A stretch of 64,000 bases of DNA, from NCBI RefSeq assembly GCF_052030545.1, contig NZ_JBPDIH010000005.1, forward strand, positions 363,884 to 427,883, written 5' to 3'. This document shows positions 27,681 to 36,188 of the stretch, piece by piece. The notes under the pieces were generated by a model. That model did not search any database. It was not told the DNA's origin and saw only the letters and a list, made by a program, of their open reading frames with translations. Made by a program: the position numbers and the translations under genes. The stretch's first letter is position 1; each line of letters opens with the position of its first letter. Origin of the DNA: CANMXU01 sp052030545. Its GTDB lineage: Bacteria; Pseudomonadota; Gammaproteobacteria; Enterobacterales; Alteromonadaceae.

Positions 27681-28922
27681 CTAACCTACCACCTTGAATT
27701 GATTAACGGCTTTAGCTATTTGTTTTCCAGTTTGCGCCTGTTCAATATATTCAGACCACCAATACATTAACTTACGTCTACGTTCTAAATACTCAGCACG
27801 GTTATATGCTCGCCTTACTTCGTTCTTTTCTTGATGGGCTAAAGCTGACTCAATAACATCACCATCAAAGCCTTGTTCATTTAATGTTGTACTAGCAAGA
27901 GAACGCATACCATGAGCAACTAACCGACCTTTAAAGCCAATACGTTGTAATGCCTTGTTGGCTCTTTCTGAGCCACTCGGTTGGTTTGGGTGTCTATCAG
28001 CAGGGAATATGTATTTACGCTCACCACTGAGCTGTTTAACGCGCCTTAAAAGATCTAATACTTGTTCAGTCAGTGGCACTGTATGTTCAACTTTCATTTT
28101 CATACGCTGGGCAGGAATTACCCATAGCTTGTTTTCAAAGTCGATCTCATCCCAACTAGCACTAGCCGCCTCACTTGAACGAACCATAGTATGTAATTGA
28201 AATTCTAGTAAGCATCGAGTGACTATTGTTATATTTGAATAACTAATCGCTTTCATTAATTCTGGTAATTCTTCAGGCTTGATGGTCGCCATGTGCGTTA
28301 CTTTTGGTGTTTCAAAAGCAGACCTTATTCCTGAAAGCGGGTTATGGTGTATACGACCCGTATTAACCGCATGTTTCATGATCTCGTTAATGTTGCCAAT
28401 CACTTTTTGTAGTGTTTCTAAACTGCCTTTCGCGGCTAATGGCTTTAATATTTTAATAACTTCTGGTGCGAGTAGTTTATCTATTGGCCTATGCCCTATT
28501 TTTGGAAACACATGGTTTTCCATGTTACGCCATAAACTTTTTGATGTGGTTTCAGCAATTTTAGTTTTTTTTATTTCAAACCATTCAAGCGCAATACACT
28601 CAAGCGTAAATGCCATTTTTAGCTTTTTATCACTTAGTAAATCATCACGGTGTTCTTTAGGATCGATATTGTTGGCAAGTAATTCTTTAGAGCTTGAACG
28701 CTGCTTTCTAGCTTGTGCTAATGATAAGGCTGGATATTGACCTAAACTGAGATTTTTTCTTTTTTTAGTGATGGGGTGATAATAGTTAAAGATCCAGCTT
28801 TTAGTGCCTGTTGTTTTAACTCGTAACTGTAGCCCCTCGCCGTCTAGCAAGGTGTAATCTTTATCTTTTGGCTTAGCCTGTTTTACTTCTGTATTGGTCA
28901 GTGGTTTGGTTATTTTAGCCAT
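27681..28922 (-). CDS. Tyrosine integrase (P4/CP4-57 type)
   Basis: 413 residues from the ATG at 28922; an in-frame ATG 14 codons upstream (28964) is the alternative. N-terminal DUF4102 arm-binding domain (LTNTEVKQAKPKDKDYTLLD, GLQLRVKTTGTKSWIF, LSLGQYPALSLAQAR), SAM-like core-binding domain about 100-195, catalytic domain with Arg in LHTMVRSSEAA, HGMRS box, HQEKNEVRRAYNR with the late His and the nucleophile Tyr in AYNR. It would integrate at the 3' end of the tRNA-Leu gene next to it. Both attachment copies are present, supporting past activity. Confidence 0.95.
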   Translation of the reverse strand: MAKITKPLTNTEVKQAKPKDKDYTLLDGEGLQLRVKTTGTKSWIFNYYHPITKKRKNLSLGQYPALSLAQARKQRSSSKELLANNIDPKEHRDDLLSDKKLKMAFTLECIALEWFEIKKTKIAETTSKSLWRNMENHVFPKIGHRPIDKLLAPEVIKILKPLAAKGSLETLQKVIGNINEIMKHAVNTGRIHHNPLSGIRSAFETPKVTHMATIKPEELPELMKAISYSNITIVTRCLLEFQLHTMVRSSEAASASWDEIDFENKLWVIPAQRMKMKVEHTVPLTEQVLDLLRRVKQLSGERKYIFPADRHPNQPSGSERANKALQRIGFKGRLVAHGMRSLASTTLNEQGFDGDVIESALAHQEKNEVRRAYNRAEYLERRRKLMYWWSEYIEQAQTGKQIAKAVNQFKVVG

Positions 28923-29024
28923 TTTGGTAACACCAGCTTTGTGATAGTTGTTCAGTGTTACCATTGATGTTACTAAAAATGCTGAGTTTTACAAACCTTT
29001 ATTAATTCTCTTTAACCATAAAAA

Positions 29025-29058
29025 ACCCGAGAGCCTTGTTTTAACTAGGCTTTCGGGT
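29025..29058 (-). terminator. Terminator downstream of tRNA-Leu, brought by the element
   Basis: Stem ACCCGAGAGCCT / AGGCTTTCGGGT (one mismatch) with a 10-base loop, followed on the minus strand by a T-run. It lies inside the element boundary and so replaces the terminator displaced to 24400-24424. Confidence 0.75.
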
Positions 29059-29084
29059 CTTTATTGGTTCTCTTAGAACCTTGT

Positions 29085-29108
29085 TTTGGTGCAGATGGAG
29101 AGACTCGA
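29085..29108. repeat. Attachment site within the tRNA-Leu 3' end
   Basis: Last about 22 bases of the tRNA gene plus two flanking T. Partner of the copy at 24436-24458. Confidence 0.85.
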
Positions 29109-29171
29109 ACTCTCACGCCCTAAGGCACCACCCCCTCAAGGTGGCGCGTCTACCAATTCCGCCACATCTGC
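29087..29171 (-). tRNA. tRNA-Leu (anticodon GAG)
   Basis: 85 bases including an encoded CCA end. Acceptor arm GCAGATG pairs with CATCTGC. The D-arm holds GGTAGACGC, the anticodon loop is CTTGAGG (GAG, reads CUC/CUU), there is a long variable arm typical of class II tRNAs, and the T-loop is GTTCGAGTC. The gene lies downstream of secG, a common gammaproteobacterial neighbour, and is the integration target of the element. Confidence 0.95.
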
Positions 29172-29216
29172 ATTAAACTTTTAAGCTGTATTACTTATTT
29201 TGAGGAAATAAGTAGC

Positions 29217-29606
29217 TTAGTTTGGTACGTCGCTATCAGACTTGCTGTCAGCCGCTGGAACGTCGCTGTTAAGCTTTGGTTCAGCACTTTCTGAAGGAAT
29301 AGCGTCGTCAGCTGGAATACTTTGTTCTGTAGGTGCTACTTCTAAGTTATTCCACTCGTCTGTTGCTTTTACACGGTTTGCCGTTAAGTTACCTAAAACA
29401 AGGCTGATTGCAAAAAATGCAATGGCTAACCATGTGGTCGCTTTAGTTAAAAAGTTACCTGAGCCGCTAGAACCGAAAATGGTAGCAGATGAACCGGCAC
29501 CAAATGATGCACCCATATCTGCGCCTTTACCTTGTTGAATTAGCACTAAGCCAATTAAACACAAAGCGACGATTAAATAGATAATAATTAATACTTGATA
29601 CAACAT
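29217..29606 (-). CDS. secG: Preprotein translocase subunit SecG
   Basis: 129 residues. Two transmembrane helices (LIIIYLIVALCLIGLVLIQQ; WLAIAFFAISLVLG) flank the glycine-rich conserved segment GADMGASFGAGSSATIFGSS, as in SecG, with an acidic Ser/Pro/Asp-rich tail of about 45 residues. SecG joins SecY and SecE in the inner-membrane export channel and helps SecA-driven protein movement. It follows tpiA with three bases between the genes, as in many gammaproteobacteria. Confidence 0.96.
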   Translation of the reverse strand: MLYQVLIIIYLIVALCLIGLVLIQQGKGADMGASFGAGSSATIFGSSGSGNFLTKATTWLAIAFFAISLVLGNLTANRVKATDEWNNLEVAPTEQSIPADDAIPSESAEPKLNSDVPAADSKSDSDVPN

Positions 29607-29609
29607 TCT

Positions 29610-30380
29610 TTAGGATCCTTTAGCTGCCGAACAAATCACTTTGAATTCGTCGACTTTTAAACTAGCACCACCGATAAGACCACCGTCTATATCAGCCTGT
29701 GCAAATAATTCATCACAGTTGCTCGCGTTAACGCTGCCACCGTACAATAATGGTACTTTGTTAGCCACTTCTTCGTTCAAATTGGCAAAATAGCCACGAA
29801 TAAACGCGTGAGTCGCTTGTGCCATTTCTGGCGATGCTGTTTTACCTGTACCAATCGCCCAAACGGGTTCATAGGCAACAACAACATCTTTAAATCTTTC
29901 AACCCCAATTGCATCAACAACAGGTTGAAGCTGCTGAGTTAATACAACTTCTGTTTTTTCTTCGATGCGCTCTTGTTCGCTTTCACCAATACATAAAATT
30001 GGCGTTAATCCCGCATCAAGAATTACTTTAACTTTTTCAGCAACCTTTTCAGAGCTTTCTTGATAAATACTGCGTCTTTCCGAGTGCCCTACAATAACAT
30101 ATTTCACTGACATTTCTGTCAACATATTTGTAGAAACTTCACCGGTAAAAGCACCACTTAAATGCTCATTAGCATTTTGTGCACCAAGCGCAATATTTTC
30201 ATTTAATCCTTGTTGTGAGATTTTATCTGACATTAAGGCTAAATAAGGATAGCTTGGACAAATAACAACACTCGTATGCGCTGGTGGCACATAGCCTGAC
30301 AAACTTTCAACCATGCTAGAAACTAGCTTAGTATCTCCGTTCATTTTCCAGTTCGCTGCAACGATAGCTCTTCTATTCAT
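29610..30380 (-). CDS. tpiA: Triosephosphate isomerase
   Basis: 256 residues, the usual length. Interconverts dihydroxyacetone phosphate and glyceraldehyde 3-phosphate in the cytoplasm. Shows the N-terminal Asn and Lys (AANWKMNGD), the electrophile His in VGHSERR, the catalytic Glu in AYEPVWAIGTGKTAS with its flexible loop 6, and phosphate-binding LLYGGSVNASN and GGLIGGASL. It starts 121 bases downstream of glmM and is closely followed by secG. Confidence 0.98.
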   Translation of the reverse strand: MNRRAIVAANWKMNGDTKLVSSMVESLSGYVPPAHTSVVICPSYPYLALMSDKISQQGLNENIALGAQNANEHLSGAFTGEVSTNMLTEMSVKYVIVGHSERRSIYQESSEKVAEKVKVILDAGLTPILCIGESEQERIEEKTEVVLTQQLQPVVDAIGVERFKDVVVAYEPVWAIGTGKTASPEMAQATHAFIRGYFANLNEEVANKVPLLYGGSVNASNCDELFAQADIDGGLIGGASLKVDEFKVICSAAKGS

Positions 30381-30501
30381 TTGTCTTTCCTAAATCAAAG
30401 CGGCGAGATATTAACTAACCTCTGTCAAAGTTACAAGTGTTAAGGTTAATATCTTGCTCATTTGGTTAATATTCAATCGAGAAGCTCAAAAAAAGTTAAA
30501 T

Positions 30502-31839
30502 TTAACAGGCTTGTTTTACTGCATCAGCAATTTCATTTGCCAATGAAGTCACTTCTTCAAGCTCTGGTCCTTCTACCATGACACGAATGAGTGGTTCAGT
30601 ACCTGATTTTCTTAACAATACGCGACCACGTCCGGCAAGTTTTTCGTTGACTGTGTGTACTGCGCCCACAACGCTTTGATCGGTCAATGGATCATTGTCG
30701 CCAGAGAAACGTACATTCACTAATACTTGCGGTAATTTTGTCATGCCTTGGCGAAGTTCATACAAACTCTTTTTACTTTGGCATACGGCGGTTAATACGT
30801 TTAAAGCAGCAACAATACCATCGCCAGTAGAGGTATGATTTAAGTTAATGATGTGACCAGAATTTTCTGCGCCTAGATGCCACCCGTTTTGGGTGAGCAT
30901 TTCCATTACGTAACGATCGCCCACTTTACTGCGCGCAAACGGTACGCCTAAATCAGCAAGCGCAATTTCTAAGCCCATATTGCTCATTAAGGTACCAACT
31001 ACACCGCCGCGCATTCTGCCAGACTGAATATCTTGCGAGGCAATGATGAAAACCACTTCATCGCCGTCAATTACATAACCGGTGTGATCAACCATCATTA
31101 ATCGGTCACCGTCACCGTCAAGCGCAATACCTAAATCGGCTTTATGTTCAACCACAGCACTGCTGATCATGTCCATTGATGTGGCACCGCAACCGTCATT
31201 AATATTGGTGCCGTTAGGAGATGCAGCTAATTCAACCACCTCCGCGCCCAATTCACGAAACACGCTAGGCGCAATATGATAGGTTGCGCCATTTGCACAA
31301 TCGACGACAATTTTTAAGCCGCTTAACGACAATTCACTTGGGAACTGACCTTTACAGAATTCAATGTATCGACCAGCTGCATCGTCGATGCGTGTCGCTT
31401 TACCAAGTGCCGCAGATTCAACACAACCCATATCGTTATCAAGCTCTGCTTCAATGGCAAGTTCAACATCATCAGGTAGTTTTTGGCCATCTTGAGAGAA
31501 AAACTTAATGCCATTGTCATAAAATGGATTATGCGAGGCACTGATCACTATGCCAGCTTCAGCTCTAAAGGTTTTGGTTAAATAGGCAATACCTGGAGTT
31601 GGCATTGGTCCTAATAAACCGATATTAACACCAGCTGCAGAAAAGCCCGCTTCAAGCGCTGATTCCAGCATGTATCCCGAAATACGAGTATCTTTGCCAA
31701 TAAGGACTTTTTTTGTGCCTTGCGCTGCTAAGACTTTACCGGCAGCGTAACCTAACTTCATCACAAATGTTGGGGTAATTGGATATTGTCCAACTAAGCC
31801 ACGTACACCGTCAGTACCAAAATATTTTCTTGCTGACAT
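30502..31839 (-). CDS. glmM: Phosphoglucosamine mutase
   Basis: 445 residues. Converts glucosamine 6-phosphate to glucosamine 1-phosphate for UDP-GlcNAc, peptidoglycan and lipopolysaccharide. KYFGTDGVRG opens the protein, the active serine sits in IVISASHNPFYDNGIKFF, the magnesium loop is LDGDGDRLMMVD, the sugar-binding loop GAENSGHI and the phosphate site LLRKSGTEPLIRVMVEG. It follows folP, the standard ftsH-folP-glmM order. Confidence 0.98.
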   Translation of the reverse strand: MSARKYFGTDGVRGLVGQYPITPTFVMKLGYAAGKVLAAQGTKKVLIGKDTRISGYMLESALEAGFSAAGVNIGLLGPMPTPGIAYLTKTFRAEAGIVISASHNPFYDNGIKFFSQDGQKLPDDVELAIEAELDNDMGCVESAALGKATRIDDAAGRYIEFCKGQFPSELSLSGLKIVVDCANGATYHIAPSVFRELGAEVVELAASPNGTNINDGCGATSMDMISSAVVEHKADLGIALDGDGDRLMMVDHTGYVIDGDEVVFIIASQDIQSGRMRGGVVGTLMSNMGLEIALADLGVPFARSKVGDRYVMEMLTQNGWHLGAENSGHIINLNHTSTGDGIVAALNVLTAVCQSKKSLYELRQGMTKLPQVLVNVRFSGDNDPLTDQSVVGAVHTVNEKLAGRGRVLLRKSGTEPLIRVMVEGPELEEVTSLANEIADAVKQAC

Positions 31840-31877
31840 AATTCCTCTCCTTGTCAGTTATTTGCTGTTTGGCTAGT

Positions 31878-32714
31878 TTAAGATGCCAAATTAACAGCTT
31901 GTAATACGTTAAGTGCGTCCACGGTTTCTTTGACATCGTGAACACGAATAATTTTTGCGCCTTGTTGCGCGGCAATAATAGCGGCGCTTAAACTGCCCGC
32001 TAAACGTTGGTCTACATCGCGATTTAATAAATTCCCTATCATCGACTTACGAGAAATACCGGCAAGCAACGGAAAACTAAGTGATTGAAACTGAGAGAAT
32101 TTCGCCAACAATTGATAGTTTTGCTCAAGGGTTTTACCAAAGCCAAAACCAGGGTCCAAGATTATTCGATTTTTATCAATACCGTGGTTTTGGCAACTTT
32201 CAATACGCTCAATAAAAAAACTTGTAATATCGGCGATTAAATCATCATATTGCGGGTTAGTTTGCATAGTACGTGGTTGCCCCTGCATATGCATTAAACA
32301 CACCTCAACGTTTGATTGTGCAACCACGGCTAAACAGTCAGGCTCTTGTAATGCTCTCACGTCATTAATAATGTCAGCACCGTATTCAATGGCTTGTGCC
32401 ATAACCGCTGCTTTAGACGTATCAATAGATACGAAAATATCAAAGTGTTGCTTTATTGCTTTTAGTACAGGAATAACCCGCTCGAGTTCGTCGGTTAAGC
32501 TAACATCTTTTGCGCCTGGGCGAGTAGATTCACCGCCTATATCAATAATTTTAACGCCGTCAGCTATCATGCGCTCAACTTGAATTAAGGCTTGGTCTAA
32601 CTGATTATATTTACCACCATCAGAGAATGAATCAGGGGTGACATTTAAGATGCCCATAACGGCAGGAACGTTGGTGCTAAGTAATTGGCTTAATGATGAT
32701 GGTTTAGCAGACAA
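31878..32714 (-). CDS. folP: Dihydropteroate synthase
   Basis: 278 residues. Joins p-aminobenzoate to hydroxymethyl-dihydropterin diphosphate in folate synthesis and is the target of sulfonamides. Signature 1 is MGILNVTPDSFSDGGKY, signature 2 is DIGGESTRPGA, and further barrel motifs are ADIINDVRAL, ILDPGFGFGKTLEQN, LAGISRKSMIG and IIRVHDVKET. It lies between ftsH and glmM on the minus strand. Confidence 0.97.
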   Translation of the reverse strand: MSAKPSSLSQLLSTNVPAVMGILNVTPDSFSDGGKYNQLDQALIQVERMIADGVKIIDIGGESTRPGAKDVSLTDELERVIPVLKAIKQHFDIFVSIDTSKAAVMAQAIEYGADIINDVRALQEPDCLAVVAQSNVEVCLMHMQGQPRTMQTNPQYDDLIADITSFFIERIESCQNHGIDKNRIILDPGFGFGKTLEQNYQLLAKFSQFQSLSFPLLAGISRKSMIGNLLNRDVDQRLAGSLSAAIIAAQQGAKIIRVHDVKETVDALNVLQAVNLAS

Positions 32715-32750
32715 AAGGTTTTCTCATTTTCACAGAAGTAGATAAACGAA

Positions 32751-32770
32751 AGCCCCGATAGTTCGGGGCT
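32751..32770 (-). terminator. Hairpin between ftsH and folP
   Basis: Perfect 8-bp GC-rich stem AGCCCCGA / TCGGGGCT with a four-base loop. Only a weak T-run follows on the minus strand, so partial read-through into folP is likely. Confidence 0.6.
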
Positions 32771-32787
32771 AAATTATACCAATATAA

Positions 32788-34716
32788 TTATTTGGCTGGC
32801 ATATCGGTAGGCGTATTCAAGTCAGGTTCATCTTTAGGCGCTGAATCAGTTTTCGTTTCTGATTTTGGCGGCTCATTTGAATCTGAGTGATTATCCCACT
32901 CTGCCATTGGTGGACGTACTTCACGACGTTCCATCAAATCATCAATTTGTCTTGAATCAATCGTTTCATAATGCATTAACGCGTCTTTCATTGACTCTAA
33001 AATATCACGATTTTCGTTCAATATTTTCTCAGCACGTTGATAGTTACGGTCAACAAAAGCTTTGATTTCAAGATCAATAGATTGTGCAGTATCGTCAGAC
33101 ATATGTAGAGACTTAGCCGAAGTGCGACCTAAAAATACTTCGCCTTCTTCTTCAGCAAATAGCATTGGACCCATTTTTTCAGAGAAGCCCCATTGCGTTA
33201 CCATTTTACGAGCAAGCTGTGTTGCACGTTCAATATCGTTTGATGCACCAGTTGATACTTTTTCAGCGCCGTAAATCATTTCTTCGGCAATACGACCACC
33301 ATATAGTGATGAAATATTACTTTCTAAATGCTGCTTTGAGTGACTAAATCTGTCTTGCTCAGGCAAGTACATAGTGACACCTAACGCACGGCCACGAGGA
33401 ATAATACTCACTTTGTACACAGGGTCATGATCTGGCACTAAACGACCAACAATGGCGTGACCGGCTTCATGATAAGCCGTCATTGCTTTTTCTTCTTCGC
33501 TCATTACCATTGAACGGCGTTCTGCGCCCATCAATATTTTGTCTTTCGCTTTTTCAAACTCATCCATCGATACCGTACGACGAGCAGAGCGTGCAGCAAA
33601 TAATGCCGCTTCATTAACTAAGTTAGCTAAGTCTGCACCAGACATGCCTGGTGTGCCTCGAGCTATAACAGATGCTTTAACATCATCACCTAGTGGCACT
33701 TTGCGCATATGTACTTTAAGAATTTGTTCACGACCACGGATATCAGGTAAACCGACGGTGACTTGACGGTCAAAACGACCAGGACGAAGTAATGCAGGGT
33801 CTAATACGTCTGGGCGGTTAGTTGCAGCAATAACGATAACACCTTCATTACCTTCAAAACCATCCATTTCAACTAACATTTGGTTAAGGGTTTGTTCACG
33901 TTCGTCGTGTCCGCCGCCCATACCCGCGCCACGTTGGCGACCTACTGCGTCAATTTCATCAATGAAGATAATACATGGTGCAGATTTTTTCGCTTGTTCG
34001 AACATGTCACGCACACGTGATGCACCGACACCCACAAACATTTCAACAAAGTCTGAACCAGAAATGGTGAAAAATGGTACTTTTGCTTCACCTGCAATCG
34101 CTTTTGCTAATAAAGTTTTACCTGTACCTGGTTGGCCAACCAGTAAGACACCTGATGGAATACGACCACCAAGTTTTTGGAATTTAGTCGGATCTTTTAA
34201 ATAATCAACTAATTCTGATACTTCTTCTTTGGCTTCATCACAACCGGCCACATCAGCAAACGTGGTTTTAATTTGGTCATCACTTAATAAGCGTGCTTTT
34301 GATTTACCAAAAGACATCGCGCCTTTACCGCCACCACCTTGCATTTGACGCATGAAGAAAATCCATACACCGATAAGCAAGATCATTGGGAACCAAGAAA
34401 TAAAGATAGAGGTTAAAATGCTTGGCTCTTCTGGAAGTTCGCCAGTCGCATTCACGCCATTTTTAACTAAGTCGTTAATTAGGTCACTATCGTAACCACC
34501 AGGAATAACCGCAACGAAGTTTTCACCACCGCGTCGGATCCCTTTAACCACACCATTGCGGTCAACAGTTGCTTCGGCAATTCTACCTTGACGAACATCC
34601 TGTATAAACTGTGTATAATCTAATTGCTGATCATTGCCGCCACTCGGAGTAAAACTCTGAAATACTGACATTAATACAACTGCAATAACCAACCATAAAA
34701 TAAGATTTTTTGCCAT
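32788..34716 (-). CDS. ftsH: ATP-dependent zinc metalloprotease FtsH
   Basis: 642 residues from the ATG at 34716 (MAKNLILWLVIAV, the usual FtsH start); a TTG three codons upstream is unlikely. Two N-terminal membrane helices enclose a periplasmic domain (about 25-105). The AAA+ module has Walker A GQPGTGKTLLAKA, Walker B IIFIDEIDAVGRQRG and the second region of homology ATNRPDVLDPALLRPGRFDR. The zinc site is HEAGH. It degrades misfolded membrane proteins and regulators such as LpxC and sigma-32. The C-terminal tail is acidic and Pro/Ser/Thr-rich. Walker A has Gln where Pro is usual. Confidence 0.98.
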   Translation of the reverse strand: MAKNLILWLVIAVVLMSVFQSFTPSGGNDQQLDYTQFIQDVRQGRIAEATVDRNGVVKGIRRGGENFVAVIPGGYDSDLINDLVKNGVNATGELPEEPSILTSIFISWFPMILLIGVWIFFMRQMQGGGGKGAMSFGKSKARLLSDDQIKTTFADVAGCDEAKEEVSELVDYLKDPTKFQKLGGRIPSGVLLVGQPGTGKTLLAKAIAGEAKVPFFTISGSDFVEMFVGVGASRVRDMFEQAKKSAPCIIFIDEIDAVGRQRGAGMGGGHDEREQTLNQMLVEMDGFEGNEGVIVIAATNRPDVLDPALLRPGRFDRQVTVGLPDIRGREQILKVHMRKVPLGDDVKASVIARGTPGMSGADLANLVNEAALFAARSARRTVSMDEFEKAKDKILMGAERRSMVMSEEEKAMTAYHEAGHAIVGRLVPDHDPVYKVSIIPRGRALGVTMYLPEQDRFSHSKQHLESNISSLYGGRIAEEMIYGAEKVSTGASNDIERATQLARKMVTQWGFSEKMGPMLFAEEEGEVFLGRTSAKSLHMSDDTAQSIDLEIKAFVDRNYQRAEKILNENRDILESMKDALMHYETIDSRQIDDLMERREVRPPMAEWDNHSDSNEPPKSETKTDSAPKDEPDLNTPTDMPAK

Positions 34717-34783
34717 ATCGCTCAACTTAACAACCTCATGCTGTTTTAAAAAATGGGAAAAGCCATTAACTTTCTATAATTTA

Positions 34784-35413
34784 CTACAATTTAAAGCCGG
34801 TCGCTACCAGATAAACTTCACGCGACCTTGCTCTTGATGAATCGGGTTTACGAGTTTTCACGACTTTAAAGGCGGCACGCACATCTTTCATGTACTGTTC
34901 AAAGCCAGGTCCTTGGAAAACTTTCACGACAAATGCGCCATTTTTCTTCAATACTTGATTGCACATATCAAGCGCTAGCTCAACTAAATACATGCTTCGG
35001 GCAGAATCGGCAGCTTCGTTACCAGTCATATTTGCTGCCATATCAGACATTACCACATCAATGTTTTTACCATTAATACGTGTTAGCAAAGCATCGAGTA
35101 CGGCGTCTTCACGAAAATCGCCTTGCAGAAAGTCTACGCCAGCGATTGGGTCCATCGATAAAATATCACAAGCAACTACTTGTCCTTTATCGCCTACGGC
35201 TTTAACCGCATATTCAGACCAGCCACCAGGAGCCGCACCTAAGTCGACCACTTTCATACCCGGCTTAATTAATTTGTCTTTGTTATTGATTTCTTCAATT
35301 TTAAACACCGCACGAGAGCGTAAGCCAAGCTTTTGGGCTTTTTTCACATATTCATCGTCAAAGTGTTCTTGCATCCAGCGTGTGCTGCTTGCGGTTTTTT
35401 GTTTGTTACTCAT
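34784..35413 (-). CDS. rlmE: 23S rRNA 2'-O-methyltransferase RlmE
   Basis: 209 residues. Methylates U2552 of 23S rRNA during 50S assembly. SAM-binding motif I VVDLGAAPGGWSEYA; motif with the catalytic Asp VVMSDMAANMTG; catalytic Lys in GAFVVKVFQGPGFE; late SRARSREVYLVATGF. The classic rlmE-ftsH pair, with yhbY divergent at 35599, is conserved in gammaproteobacteria. Confidence 0.97.
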   Translation of the reverse strand: MSNKQKTASSTRWMQEHFDDEYVKKAQKLGLRSRAVFKIEEINNKDKLIKPGMKVVDLGAAPGGWSEYAVKAVGDKGQVVACDILSMDPIAGVDFLQGDFREDAVLDALLTRINGKNIDVVMSDMAANMTGNEAADSARSMYLVELALDMCNQVLKKNGAFVVKVFQGPGFEQYMKDVRAAFKVVKTRKPDSSRARSREVYLVATGFKL

Positions 35414-35598
35414 CTATATATTATTTATAAGCTGTTGCTGAAAGTTAGAATGTAATCGGATTGCACATGCAAAAATATGTTTAACTTGAATATTATTTAT
35501 ACAAAATGAAACAGCCGACATTCAAACGTTAGTAGTATTACAGACTAGATGGAGGTAAAATACTCTTAATTCAAGCTAACATGTAACGAAAATTGTTA

Positions 35599-35895
35599 AT
35601 GAACATAAATAAAAAGCAAATTCAGCACTTAAAAGGGCTGGCACACTCTCTAAAACCTGTTGTTTTACTTGGTAGTAATGGTTTAACTGAAGCCGTAATC
35701 GCTGAAATTGACTATGCCTTAAATCATCATGAGTTAATTAAAGTAAAAATACCGACTGATGACCGCGAAGTTAAAGGGCTTATCGTTGAAGCAATTTGCC
35801 GTGAAACTAACGCTGTTAAAGTACAACAAATCGGTAAAGTTTTAGCGATTTACCGTCAGTCTCCTGAAAAGAAAATTCATATTCCAAAGTTATAA
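35599..35895 (+). CDS. yhbY: Ribosome-assembly RNA-binding protein YhbY
   Basis: 98 residues from the ATG at 35599; a TTG two codons upstream is possible. CRM domain with LKGLAHSLKPVVLLGSNGLT (the GxxG-type loop) and ALNHHELIKVKI. It associates with pre-50S subunits. The gene lies divergent from rlmE, as in E. coli. Confidence 0.95.
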   Translation: MNINKKQIQHLKGLAHSLKPVVLLGSNGLTEAVIAEIDYALNHHELIKVKIPTDDREVKGLIVEAICRETNAVKVQQIGKVLAIYRQSPEKKIHIPKL

Positions 35896-35915
35896 TTTTC
35901 TTTCGAGTTTATGAT

Positions 35916-35945
35916 AAAAAATGACAGCAATTGCTGTCATTTTTT
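35916..35945. terminator. Bidirectional terminator between yhbY and the RHH gene
   Basis: Perfect palindrome AAAAATGACAGCAA / TTGCTGTCATTTTT, with A- and T-runs serving both converging genes. Confidence 0.85.
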
Positions 35946-35949
35946 ATGC

Positions 35950-36162
35950 TTATTTTTCTGAACCCTGCTCCGGTGCTTCTTGCTCTTCAACTATGGTCAC
36001 CGCTTTTTGAACGATTTTCACCCTACCTGAATCAACTAAAGCTTTTCTAAGCACGTATTCAATTTGTGCATTAACACTACGTAATTCATCATCAGACCAA
36101 CGCTGCATTGCCGCTAATACATCTGGGTTAATTCTTAGCGGAAAACTTTTTTTAGCTGCCAT
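35950..36162 (-). CDS. Arc-like ribbon-helix-helix protein
   Basis: 70 residues. KKSFPLRINPDVLAAMQRWS forms the strand and first helix, and DDELRSVNAQIEYVLRKAL the second, as in Arc/MetJ-type repressors. The tail is acidic. It is encoded 26 bases after the SPFH gene, a pairing often seen in gammaproteobacteria; no toxin partner is visible. It may regulate the SPFH operon. Confidence 0.85.
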   Translation of the reverse strand: MAAKKSFPLRINPDVLAAMQRWSDDELRSVNAQIEYVLRKALVDSGRVKIVQKAVTIVEEQEAPEQGSEK

Positions 36163-36188
36163 TTTATTTCCTACTCAGCTGACAGGGC

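Larger units (their letters stand above)
24436..29108. mobile_element. Integrated mobile element in tRNA-Leu (about 4.7 kb)
   Basis: Bounded by a duplicated tRNA-Leu 3' segment (24436-24458 and 29085-29108), with the integrase next to the intact tRNA. All six genes run on the minus strand: integrase, unknown 240-residue protein, AlpA-like regulator, small HTH-like protein, YagK/YfjJ-like protein, zinc-ribbon protein. There are no capsid, conjugation or relaxase genes, so it would have to be mobilised by a helper. The layout resembles minimal satellites or integrative mobilisable elements of gammaproteobacteria. Confidence 0.88.
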
